The position numbers were made by a program, and so were the translations under genes. Positions 1 to 5,515 of a DNA stretch of 8,577 bases are shown piece after piece (position 1 is the stretch's first letter; each line of letters starts with the position of its first letter). The stretch is from DATGEP01 sp035310125 (GTDB lineage: Bacteria > Chloroflexota > Ktedonobacteria > Ktedonobacterales > JADMIN01), in assembly GCA_035310125.1 (NCBI GenBank), contig DATGEP010000366.1, positions 1 to 8,577 on the forward strand, in the 5' to 3' direction. Under the pieces are notes generated by a model. That model did not search any database and was not told where the DNA came from. It saw only the letters and a program-made list of their open reading frames with translations.

Positions 1-1130
1 TCAATTTTGGCGATGATGCCGAGCATGACTTCGTCGGCGCCGCCGCCGATGGAGAGCAGGCGGGAGTCGCGGAAGGCGCGCGTGATGGGTGTCTCCTCCA
101 TGTAGCCCATGCCGCCGTAGTATTGTAGGCAGCTATCGGAGACTTCGCGGGCCAGGCGCCCCGCTTTGAGCTTCGCCATCGAAGCGAGACGTGTGACGTC
201 TTCGCCCGCGATCATCTGCTCGGCAGCGCGGTAGCAGAGCGCCTTGAGCGCTTCGATCTCAGTCAGCAGCTCGCAGAAACGGAAGTGAATGACCTGATTG
301 TTGATGAGCGGCTGGCCGAACGTGGTGCGCTGCTGGGTATAGGCGATGGCATCGCGCACAGTCTTCTCCATGCCCGCATATGAGGTGATGGAGCCGACGA
401 GCCGCTCACGCTGGAATTGTTGCATCTGAAGGATGAAGCCCATGCCCTCGGGGCCGATCGTGTTGGCCTTGGGGACGCGAACGTTGTCGAGGATCAGCTC
501 GGCGGTGTCGCTGGAATAGTTGCCCAGCTTGCGCAGCTTGCGACTGGCGCTGAAGCCAGGGGTCTTCGTCGGCACCATGATAAGGGACATGCCGCGATAG
601 CTGGCGCCTGGCTCGGTGCGGGCGAGAAGGCAGACCCAGTCAGCCTGGGTACCGTTGGTGATGTAGAGCTTGCGACCGTTGATGACCCAGTCGTCGCCGT
701 CGGAGACGGCGCGGGTACGGATGGCGGCGACATCAGAGCCGGCATCCGGCTCAGTGACGCCGATGCAGCCGACGTAGTCGCCGCGAATGCTGGGCTCAAG
801 GAACTGCTGTTTGAGCTCGTGGGAGCCGAAGTGGGCGAGGGCAGGGGTACACATATCAGTATGGACGGTGATGCCCATCGGGACGCCGGAGCAACTGGCA
901 CGGCCGAGCTCTTCGCAGAAGACTACAGTGTACGAGAAGTCGAGGCCGAGGCCGCCATACTCTTCGGGATAGGTGAGACCGAGGAAGCCAAGGTCGCCCA
1001 TTTTCTTGAAGAGGTCGTGCGCGGGGAAGATACCGGCCTCCTCCCATTCATCGGCATGGGGGTTGATCTCTTCTTCGACGAAGCGGCGGACAGACTGGCG
1101 AAACATCTCGTGCTCTTGGGTGAATTGCAT
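1..1130 (-). CDS. Acyl-CoA dehydrogenase (3' end cut by window edge)
   Basis: FAD-dependent enzyme that oxidises an acyl-CoA to the trans-2-enoyl-CoA and passes electrons to ETF. I read 376 uninterrupted codons from the ATG at 1130. An AGGAG at 1143-1139 lies 8 nt upstream and supports this start. Visible motifs are YPEEYGGLGL (about residues 57-66), the family signature TEPDAGSD (126-133), RRTTFGQP-like text (QQRTTFGQP), YYGGMGYMEETP (337-348) and IGGGADEVM (361-369). The usual catalytic Glu of the MCAD type, in the IYEGT segment, is replaced by Gly363. A Glu in QRERLV (E242) lies where isovaleryl-CoA and long-chain dehydrogenases keep their base, so this enzyme probably uses that alternative. 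The frame runs off the window at GIIAKI, only a few residues from a typical C-terminus. It is the last visible gene of the operon, after a 171-nt gap. Substrate is inferred to be branched or long-chain, not shown. Confidence 0.96.
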   Translation of the reverse strand, partial: MQFTQEHEMFRQSVRRFVEEEINPHADEWEEAGIFPAHDLFKKMGDLGFLGLTYPEEYGGLGLDFSYTVVFCEELGRASCSGVPMGITVHTDMCTPALAHFGSHELKQQFLEPSIRGDYVGCIGVTEPDAGSDVAAIRTRAVSDGDDWVINGRKLYITNGTQADWVCLLARTEPGASYRGMSLIMVPTKTPGFSASRKLRKLGNYSSDTAELILDNVRVPKANTIGPEGMGFILQMQQFQRERLVGSITSYAGMEKTVRDAIAYTQQRTTFGQPLINNQVIHFRFCELLTEIEALKALCYRAAEQMIAGEDVTRLASMAKLKAGRLAREVSDSCLQYYGGMGYMEETPITRAFRDSRLLSIGGGADEVMLGIIAKI

Positions 1131-1138
1131 TGGGGTGG

Positions 1139-1143
1139 CTCCT
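1139..1143 (-). promoter_or_regulatory. Ribosome binding site of the acyl-CoA dehydrogenase
   Basis: On the minus strand AGGAG precedes the ATG at 1130 with an 8-nt spacer. It fixes the start of a gene whose other end is outside the window. Confidence 0.75.
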
Positions 1144-1253
1144 GGCTAGAGTGGCTGGCGGGTGCATGAAAGAGTGTCGCGGCCATCAATGGCCGGCGCA
1201 CGGAACGGAAGCTTGAATGCCTGGCGGCGGGAAGGGGAACCTCACCCCCCTGC

Positions 1254-1277
1254 CCCCTCTCCGTGCGCGGAGAGGGG
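1254..1277. repeat. C-rich hairpin, REP-like intergenic repeat
   Basis: CCCCTCTCC at 1254-1262 pairs perfectly with GGAGAGGGG at 1269-1277. An added G1263-C1268 pair closes a 4-nt TGCG loop. An 8-bp direct repeat, GGGGAACC, flanks it at 1234-1241 and 1274-1281. The wording (CTCACCCCCCTGCCCC before the stem) resembles a common class of dispersed intergenic hairpins in GC-rich genomes, including Chloroflexota. There is no T-tract on either strand, so it is not a typical intrinsic terminator. It sits in the 171-nt gap between MaoC and the acyl-CoA dehydrogenase. There it could stabilise upstream mRNA ends or simply be an inserted repeat. I see no gene in the rest of that gap. Confidence 0.7.
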
Positions 1278-1301
1278 AACCCGGCGCACGTCACATATCA
1301 G

Positions 1302-1814
1302 TCAGGGGGCGTTGGCGTCGCTCAGTGGCAGAGTAGGAATCTGGGGGCCGTGGCCGCGTTTGTAGACCATGATGGTGCGCGTGAAGGTGATGACGATCTC
1401 GCTACGCTGGTTGAAGCCGGTGGTGCGGACGGTGACGATACCGACGTTGGGGCGCGAGCGGGATACGCGCGTTTCGAGCACTTCGGATTGGGAGTAGATA
1501 GTGTCGCCCTCGAAGACGGGATTGGTGAGGCGCACCTCGTCCCAGCCGAGGTTGGCGAAGGCGTTTTGCGAGACATCGGTGACGCTCTGGCCGGTGACGA
1601 GGGCGAGCGTGAAGGTGGAGTCCACCAGCGGCTTGCCGAAGGGCGTCTGCGCGGCGTAGTGGGCGTCGAAGTGCAGCGGGTTGGTGTTTTGGGTGAGCAG
1701 GGTAAACCAGGCGTCATCGGTGGACGTGATGGTGCGCCCCAGGGGATGCCGGTACACGTCGCCGACCGCAAAGTCTTCGTAGAAGCGGCCCCGCCAGCCT
1801 TCTTTGACGGTCAT
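1302..1814 (-). CDS. MaoC-family hotdog dehydratase/hydratase
   Basis: 170-residue protein with the MaoC/R-hydratase hotdog fold, expected to add water to an enoyl-CoA or to bind such a thioester in the cytoplasm. The N-terminal ExF-x-V-G-D segment (RFYEDFAVGDVYRHP, residues 10-24) is followed by the hydratase-2-like segment LLTQNTNPLHFDAHYA (39-54). His48 matches the catalytic His of the family. The catalytic Asp five residues earlier is Asn43 here. Later parts read LALVTGQSV, LGWDEVRLTNPVFEGDT and SRPNVGIVTVRT. The sequence resembles the MaoC-like protein found next to FadE19 and AccD1/AccA1 in the mycobacterial leucine-degradation cluster (Rv2499c). This is from memory. The ATG at 1814 has GGGAGG 6 nt upstream. 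The gene lies 33 nt after the cupin gene and is almost surely co-transcribed with it. Given its neighbours, it probably hydrates the product made by the dehydrogenase or carboxylase. The Asn substitution leaves catalysis uncertain. Confidence 0.9.
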   Translation of the reverse strand: MTVKEGWRGRFYEDFAVGDVYRHPLGRTITSTDDAWFTLLTQNTNPLHFDAHYAAQTPFGKPLVDSTFTLALVTGQSVTDVSQNAFANLGWDEVRLTNPVFEGDTIYSQSEVLETRVSRSRPNVGIVTVRTTGFNQRSEIVITFTRTIMVYKRGHGPQIPTLPLSDANAP

Positions 1815-1847
1815 GGGATGCCTCCCGTTCTGCTCTCGCCATCGCGG

Positions 1848-2207
1848 CTATATCCACTGCTCGCCCGTGACGGTGCGCTCGCTCTGCACATCGCCGGTGT
1901 TCACGGTGGTCTTCGGCTCTAGCAAGACGACCTGCACCTCGTCTTCGGCGACGGGCAGGTGCTCGACGCCTTTGGGAATAACCACGAACTCGCCCTCATC
2001 GAGATGGATGTCGCGATCACGCAGCTTGATGAGCAGGTGGCCCTTGACCACGAGGAAGAATTCGTCTTCGCGCTCGTGCTGGTGCCAGACGAACTCGCCC
2101 TTGAACTTGACGAGCTTGATGTAGGAATCGTTCAGCTCGCCCGCGATCTTGGGACTCCAGTAGTCGCCGAAGCGGCTGAACTTTTCAGCCAGGTTGACCT
2201 TGTCCAT
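1848..2207 (-). CDS. Small single-domain cupin protein
   Basis: 119-residue cupin, a small beta-barrel that usually binds one divalent metal. Cupin motif 1 is clear: G37-x4-H42-x-H44-x4-E49-x6-G56 (GEFVWHQHEREDEFFLVVKG). Motif 2 is G72-x5-P78-x-G80-x2-H83. The four expected ligands, His42, His44, Glu49 and His83, are therefore all present. The protein is a full-length minimal cupin with no DNA-binding domain and no signal peptide. Its ATG at 2207 lies 10 nt past the stop of the carboxyltransferase gene. The SD GAGGAG (2219-2214) overlaps that stop, which implies translational coupling. The ligands support metal binding, but nothing in the sequence names a substrate. Possible roles are an isomerase, a dioxygenase-like enzyme, or a small binding protein serving the acyl-CoA pathway around it. 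Confidence 0.92.
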   Translation of the reverse strand: MDKVNLAEKFSRFGDYWSPKIAGELNDSYIKLVKFKGEFVWHQHEREDEFFLVVKGHLLIKLRDRDIHLDEGEFVVIPKGVEHLPVAEDEVQVVLLEPKTTVNTGDVQSERTVTGEQWI

Positions 2208-2213
2208 CGTACG

Positions 2214-2219
2214 CTCCTC
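2214..2219 (-). promoter_or_regulatory. Ribosome binding site of the cupin gene, overlapping the upstream stop codon
   Basis: On the minus strand TGAGGAG contains both the TGA stop of the carboxyltransferase (2220-2218) and a perfect SD GAGGAG (2219-2214). The spacer to the ATG at 2207 is 6 nt. Ribosomes ending on the first gene can restart directly on the second. Confidence 0.75.
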
Positions 2220-3828
2220 ACATGCGAAAGACGCCGTAGCGCGGCGCTCCCTGGCTCACGAAGTCGCGGTTGTAGGCCATCGAGAGGCCGACTGCGAGGG
2301 CCGCGCGGGTCTCGCGGGGGTCAAGGATGCCGTCGTCCCAGAGGCGGGCGGTGGCGTAGTAGGCAGAGGCCTCTTCGTCGAACTTCGTCTGCACCATTGT
2401 ACGTAACATCTCGATCTGCTCCGTGTCCGGCGCGGCGCCGCGCGCGCGGGCGGCGTCGTGCTGGACGATGGCGAGGACACCGGCTGCCTGCTCCGCGCCC
2501 ATGACGGCGATGTGGCTGTTGGGCCAGGTGAAGAGCAGGGTGGGGTCGAAGGTGCGGCCGCACATGCCGTAGTTGCCCGCACCGAAGCTGCCGCCGACGA
2601 TGACGGTGAATTGGGGAACGCTGGAGCTGGCGACGGCCTGAATCATCTTCGCGCCGTGCTTGATGATTCCCTCCTCCTCGTACTTGCGGCCAACCATGAA
2701 GCCGGTGATGTTCTGGAGGTACAGCAGCGGGGTGCGGGATTGGTTGCAGAGCTGGATGAACTGCGCGGCCTTCATGGCGGAGTCTGAGAAAAGGACGCCA
2801 TTGTTGCCGAGGATGCCGATGGGATAGCCGTTGATATGGGCGTGACCGGTGACGAGCGTCGGGCCAAAGTCGCGCTTGAACTCGAAGAAGCGTGAGCCGT
2901 CCACGAGGCGGGCGATGACCTCGCGAATCTCGAAGGGACGACGCGGGTCAGCCGGAAGCACGCCGAGTAGCTCGTCGGGGTCATGGGCGGGATCTTCAGG
3001 GGTGGCGAGCGCGGCGCGAATGTCTTTGCGCCAGTTGAGTGATGCGACGATCTGGCGGCCGATGCGAATGGCGTCGGCGTCGTCGGCAGCAAGATAGTCG
3101 CCCAGGCCGGAGATGCGGGTGTGCATCTCGGCGCCACCGAGCGATTCGTCGTCCACCTCTTCGCCAGTGGCCATCTTGACAAGCGGAGGGCCAGCGAGGA
3201 AGACTTTGGCCTGGTTTTTCACCATGACGGTGTAATCCGAAAGGCCGGGGACGTAGGCGCCGCCAGCGGTGGAGCTGCCGAAGACGAGGGCGATCTGTGG
3301 AATGCCAGCGGCGGACATGCGCGCCTGGTTGGCAAAGGTACGGCCGCCCAGATCGGCGAAGAATTCAGCCTGGAAGAGCAGGTTGGCGCCCGCGGATTCG
3401 ACCAGATAGACGCAAGGTAGGCGGTTGGTAGCGGCGATCTCCTGGGCGCGCAGGGCCTTCTTGACGGAGATGGGGTAGCTGGCGCCGCCTTTGGCGGTGG
3501 CGTCGTTGGCGGAGATCATGCATTCGACGCCGCTGACGATGCCAATGCCGTTGATGCCCGACGCGCCCGGCGACTCGTCGTTGTACATGCCCCAGGCGGC
3601 GAGGGTGGAAAGCTCCAGGAAGGGTGTGCCGGGATCGAGGAGCAGCTCGACGCGGTCACGGGGCAGCAGCTTGCCGCGCTCGATGTGGCGCTGGCGGGCG
3701 CGCTCGCTGCCGCCCTGGCGCACATGAGCCTGCCGGGCGTGGAACTCCTCGACCAGCCGAAGGTTGGTCGCGTAGTTTTCCTGGTAGTCCGCGCGCTTAG
3801 GATTGACGGAGGTTGACAGAACACTCAC
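2218..3828 (-). CDS. Acyl-CoA carboxylase, carboxyltransferase (beta) subunit
   Basis: 536-residue carboxyltransferase that moves CO2 from carboxybiotin to an acyl-CoA. The length and layout match biotin-dependent acyl-CoA carboxylase beta subunits with two crotonase-like halves. The N-terminal half has KGGASYPISVKKALRAQEIA (113-132), the acyl-CoA oxyanion loop GSSTAGGAY (184-192), and LAGPPLVKMATGE (211-223). The C-terminal half has GNNGVLFSDSAMKAAQFI (341-358) and the carboxybiotin-side loop GGSFGAGNYGMCGR (412-425). It ends YGVFRM, typical of the methylcrotonyl/geranyl-CoA carboxylase branch. The segment ESAGANLLFQAEFFADLGG (144-162) differs from the canonical methylcrotonyl-CoA carboxylase text as I remember it, so the substrate is uncertain. 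The start is a GTG with SD GAGGAG at 3842-3837 and an 8-nt spacer. No biotin carboxylase/BCCP alpha subunit is present in the window. It must lie downstream of position 1 or elsewhere. The gene is the core of the leftward operon. Confidence 0.96.
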   Translation of the reverse strand: MSVLSTSVNPKRADYQENYATNLRLVEEFHARQAHVRQGGSERARQRHIERGKLLPRDRVELLLDPGTPFLELSTLAAWGMYNDESPGASGINGIGIVSGVECMISANDATAKGGASYPISVKKALRAQEIAATNRLPCVYLVESAGANLLFQAEFFADLGGRTFANQARMSAAGIPQIALVFGSSTAGGAYVPGLSDYTVMVKNQAKVFLAGPPLVKMATGEEVDDESLGGAEMHTRISGLGDYLAADDADAIRIGRQIVASLNWRKDIRAALATPEDPAHDPDELLGVLPADPRRPFEIREVIARLVDGSRFFEFKRDFGPTLVTGHAHINGYPIGILGNNGVLFSDSAMKAAQFIQLCNQSRTPLLYLQNITGFMVGRKYEEEGIIKHGAKMIQAVASSSVPQFTVIVGGSFGAGNYGMCGRTFDPTLLFTWPNSHIAVMGAEQAAGVLAIVQHDAARARGAAPDTEQIEMLRTMVQTKFDEEASAYYATARLWDDGILDPRETRAALAVGLSMAYNRDFVSQGAPRYGVFRM

Positions 3829-3840
3829 CGCTGTTGCTCC

Positions 3841-4053
3841 TCACTCCCCAAGCGGGCTGAAGCATGTACCGAATGTGCAGTATTCGCGAAATCCCAGACG
3901 TTGGTAGATGGGCAGACCCATCGCGGAAGATTGCAGCCTGGCGAAATGATAGCCGTCTGCCAGCCCTTCGCGCATGGCGGCGAGCGTGAGCGCGGTGCGA
4001 GCTCCCTTTTGGCGCGCGTCGGGGACTGTATGCCCGTGAGATCCATATCTCAT
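3841..4053 (-). CDS. C-terminal fragment of a GNAT N-acetyltransferase, probably a decayed gene
   Basis: A 70-residue open frame that reads as the second half of a GNAT acetyltransferase. TVPDARQKGARTALTLA (residues 9-25) matches the acetyl-CoA-binding motif A region. LQSSAMGLPIYQRLGFREY (40-58) matches the motif B region and final strands. The first half of the fold is absent, because upstream DNA codes the complete SDR gene. The usual RxxGxG/A loop reads R14-Q-K-G17-A-R19, with Arg in place of the second glycine or alanine, consistent with decay. Its ATG (4053-4051) overlaps the SDR stop as ATGA. Its own stop (3843-3841) overlaps the SD of the carboxyltransferase. It may therefore still be translated, and may mainly couple translation between its neighbours. 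It should not be expected to acetylate anything alone. The GNAT resemblance is clear. Whether this is a pseudogene or a functional micro-ORF is open. Confidence 0.65.
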   Translation of the reverse strand: MRYGSHGHTVPDARQKGARTALTLAAMREGLADGYHFARLQSSAMGLPIYQRLGFREYCTFGTCFSPLGE

Positions 4054-4889
4054 TCTTCTCTACCCCATGCGGGCCAGGGGGCATGCTCAGGGATGGTGAA
4101 GCTTCCCTGAAGGCGATAGAGGGAGCCGGCGCCATCCAGTTTCAGGGTCTCGCCGGAGATGAAGGCGGCGGCGGGCGAGAGCAGGAATATCACGGCGGCG
4201 GCGACCTCACGCTCAGTTCCCAGACGTTGCGCGGGAACTTCCTTGGCGAAGGCGGCGATTTGCGCTTGCACCTCGGCGGGATACGTCTTCAGGCCGCTTG
4301 AGTTGATAATGCCCGGTGCGATCGCATTGACGCGAATACCGTACGCTGCCCATTCGAGCGCGAGGGTTTGCGTGAGGTTGACGACGCCGGCACGGGCGGC
4401 GGCGCTGTGGGCCATGCCGGGGTAGCCACGCCACATGTCAATGACGATGCTGACGATGGCGCCGCCGTTCTCGCGCAGGCCATGTGTGAAAGCGGCCTGC
4501 GACATAAAGAACGTGCCGGTGAGGTTGGTTTCCACGACCGCGTGCCAGCCTTTTGGTGTGATCGTTTCGGCGGGGCTAATAAACTGCCCGCCCGCGTTGT
4601 TCACGAGGCCGGAGATTGGGCCGTGGCGCTCGAAGATTGTGGCAAACAAGGCATTGATGGCCTCGGCGTCGCGAATATTGCAGGCGAGCGCGTCGGCGTT
4701 ACCGCCGGCAGCGATGATCTCGTCGCGGGTTGAGCACAGATGCTCCAGCGACCGGGAGCAGAGGACGACGGTCGCGCCAAGGGAGGCCAGCTCGCGGGAG
4801 ATGGCGCGCCCGATGCCGGTGCCACCGCCGCTGACGACGTATGTTTGCCCAGCGAAAAGGCCCTCGCGGAAGATCGAGCGTGTCTCCAT
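4050..4889 (-). CDS. SDR-family oxidoreductase, trans-2-enoyl-CoA reductase (PECR)-like
   Basis: 279-residue Rossmann-fold short-chain dehydrogenase/reductase. Cofactor motif SGGGTGIG is at 20-27. Arg46 follows strand 2 in LCSRS, which favours NADPH. NNAGG is at 97-101 and the structural Asn in ETNLTGTF is Asn122. The text GGQFISPAETITPKGWHAVVETNLTGTF and HSAAARAGVVNLTQTLALEWA closely tracks human peroxisomal trans-2-enoyl-CoA reductase as I recall it. The normal YxxxK catalytic pair is not there: the aligned positions are Ser162 and Arg166. The Tyr annotated as active in the human enzyme (in GVYNLTK) is Val170 here. The ending LDGAGSLYRLQGSFTIPEH is natural for the group. The ATG at 4889 is 1 nt past the regulator's stop, with SD GGAGGAG (4900-4894) inside the regulator's last codons. 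Likely role: reduction of a 2-enoyl- or dienoyl-CoA, or oxidation of a branched alcohol, feeding the carboxylase. The reaction is not settled by sequence. Confidence 0.94.
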   Translation of the reverse strand: METRSIFREGLFAGQTYVVSGGGTGIGRAISRELASLGATVVLCSRSLEHLCSTRDEIIAAGGNADALACNIRDAEAINALFATIFERHGPISGLVNNAGGQFISPAETITPKGWHAVVETNLTGTFFMSQAAFTHGLRENGGAIVSIVIDMWRGYPGMAHSAAARAGVVNLTQTLALEWAAYGIRVNAIAPGIINSSGLKTYPAEVQAQIAAFAKEVPAQRLGTEREVAAAVIFLLSPAAAFISGETLKLDGAGSLYRLQGSFTIPEHAPWPAWGREE

Positions 4890-4890
4890 C

Positions 4891-5310
4891 TTACTCCTCC
4901 CCTCGCGTCAAAATCGTTTCGTCCACCTGCTCCAAGGCATTGCGAAGCTCGTCGCGCAGGTCGGTGAGGTCGCAGAGCTGCCTCTCCACCTGCTCCAGCC
5001 GTTCGACAACCATCTGGCGCAGACGCGCACCCTGGCTGCGCTCGTCGTGCGTGGCGTCGTAAATCTCGAATAGCTCACGAATGTCTTCCAGAGCGAAACC
5101 CAGGCCGCGAGCGCGCAGTAGCAGCTTGAGGCGGACGCGGTCACGTGGGGTGTAGAGGCGCTGCTGCGTATTGTCGCTGCGCATGGGGCTGAGGAGGCCG
5201 CGCTGCTCATAGTAGCGGATGGTGCGAGTGGACACGTCAAGCTCGCGCGCCAGGTCACCGATGGTGTAGACCTTGGCCGGTGTGGCGTCGCGAGTTGTTG
5301 TGTCCTGCAC
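4891..5310 (-). CDS. MerR-family transcriptional regulator, LiuR-like
   Basis: 139-residue MerR-type dimeric DNA-binding regulator heading the operon. The winged helix-turn-helix is YTIGDLARELDVSTRTIRYYEQRGLLSP (residues 15-42), followed by the wing QRLYTPRDRVRLKLL (50-64) and ARGLGFALEDIRELFEIYD (67-85). A C-terminal dimerisation helix rich in E, R and L spans about 97-134. There is one cysteine (Cys113) and no metal-binding loop, so this is not a metal or redox sensor of the MerR/SoxR kind. A small ligand such as an acyl-CoA is more likely. I chose the GTG at 5310 because TGAGG (5321-5317) lies 6 nt upstream. The GTG at 5322 in the same frame has no SD. Placement in front of acyl-CoA genes matches LiuR of branched-chain amino-acid catabolism, and a LiuR-like palindrome lies upstream. 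The stop is 1 nt from the SDR start. Confidence 0.94.
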   Translation of the reverse strand: MQDTTTRDATPAKVYTIGDLARELDVSTRTIRYYEQRGLLSPMRSDNTQQRLYTPRDRVRLKLLLRARGLGFALEDIRELFEIYDATHDERSQGARLRQMVVERLEQVERQLCDLTDLRDELRNALEQVDETILTRGEE

Positions 5311-5316
5311 GGAGCG

Positions 5317-5321
5317 CCTCA
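5317..5321 (-). promoter_or_regulatory. Ribosome binding site deciding the MerR start
   Basis: On the minus strand TGAGG sits 6 nt before the GTG at 5310. The longer in-frame GTG at 5322 overlaps this SD and has only a pyrimidine-rich leader before it. The shorter form is therefore preferred. Confidence 0.6.
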
Positions 5322-5367
5322 CAATCTACGGAAAGAGCCGCAGCCCGAAGTGGTGTGCTGATGTGAC

Positions 5368-5398
5368 GTAGTATGGAAGATGTTTACGCGCGCGTCAA
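5368..5398 (-). promoter_or_regulatory. Predicted promoter of the leftward acyl-CoA operon
   Basis: Reading the minus strand, TTGACG (5398-5393, five of six to consensus) is followed by two possible -10 boxes. TACTAC (5373-5368) lies after 19 nt, and CATACT (5375-5370) after 17 nt. The 19-nt spacing is the long spacer typical of MerR-activated promoters, but the 17-nt box is the better match. Either would give a 5' leader of roughly 50-60 nt to the regulator's GTG. Confidence 0.5.
5383..5398. promoter_or_regulatory. Candidate LiuR-type MerR operator
   Basis: The 16-bp palindrome TTTACGCGCGCGTCAA matches itself at seven of eight base pairs. The outer half-sites read TTKACG and CGTMAA. LiuR-family operators in proteobacteria are of the TTKACG-N4-CGTMAA kind, as I recall them. 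It overlaps the -35 box of the regulator's own operon and faces the divergent carboxypeptidase gene. One protein could therefore act on both directions. Confidence 0.6.
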
Positions 5399-5409
5399 GT
5401 GCCGCGAGC

Positions 5410-5439
5410 CTGACATCTTCGCGCACAGCATGGTATGCT
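5410..5439 (+). promoter_or_regulatory. Predicted promoter of the M32 carboxypeptidase gene
   Basis: CTGACA (5410-5415, five of six to consensus), an 18-nt spacer, then TATGCT (5434-5439, four of six). A TG at 5431-5432 gives an extended -10. The predicted transcript would start near 5446, about 70 nt before the ATG. Confidence 0.5.
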
Positions 5440-5442
5440 GTG
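5424..5442. repeat. Perfect dyad CACAGCAT-GGT-ATGCTGTG over the -10 box
   Basis: Eight-base arms at 5424-5431 and 5435-5442 are perfect inverted copies around a 3-nt centre. The dyad covers the predicted -10 box of the carboxypeptidase promoter. That is the classic place for a repressor operator. The half-site is unrelated to the LiuR-like palindrome 26 nt away, so a different regulator is implied if it is an operator. Confidence 0.5.
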
Positions 5443-5504
5443 TTGCGTGCGCGCGGAAAGCGTGGAATTGCGCGTCAGCAATGCATCCGCCGCACGTTGT
5501 TGGT

Positions 5505-5509
5505 AGGAG
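5505..5509 (+). promoter_or_regulatory. Ribosome binding site of the M32 carboxypeptidase
   Basis: AGGAG with a 6-nt spacer to the ATG at 5516. It supports that start over other in-frame choices. Confidence 0.75.
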
Positions 5510-5515
5510 TAAGTC

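Noticed and set aside
417..1169. Long open frame on the plus strand opposite the acyl-CoA dehydrogenase
   Set aside because: It is a shadow frame of the GC-rich dehydrogenase gene. Its protein has no recognisable domain, and the opposite strand codes a well-conserved enzyme throughout.
1254..1277. Hairpin read as an intrinsic terminator between MaoC and the dehydrogenase
   Set aside because: The stem is strong, but neither strand has a T-tract after it, so a repeat element is the better reading.
1263..1922. 219-codon plus-strand open frame across MaoC and the cupin end
   Set aside because: It is antisense to two recognisable genes, crosses their intergenic gap, starts in the hairpin repeat and has no domain or SD.
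1..5310. Reading the operon as a complete canonical leucine (liu) operon
   Set aside because: The alpha carboxylase subunit, a LiuC-type crotonase and the lyase are not present in the window, while an SDR and a cupin are. Gene symbols were therefore withheld.
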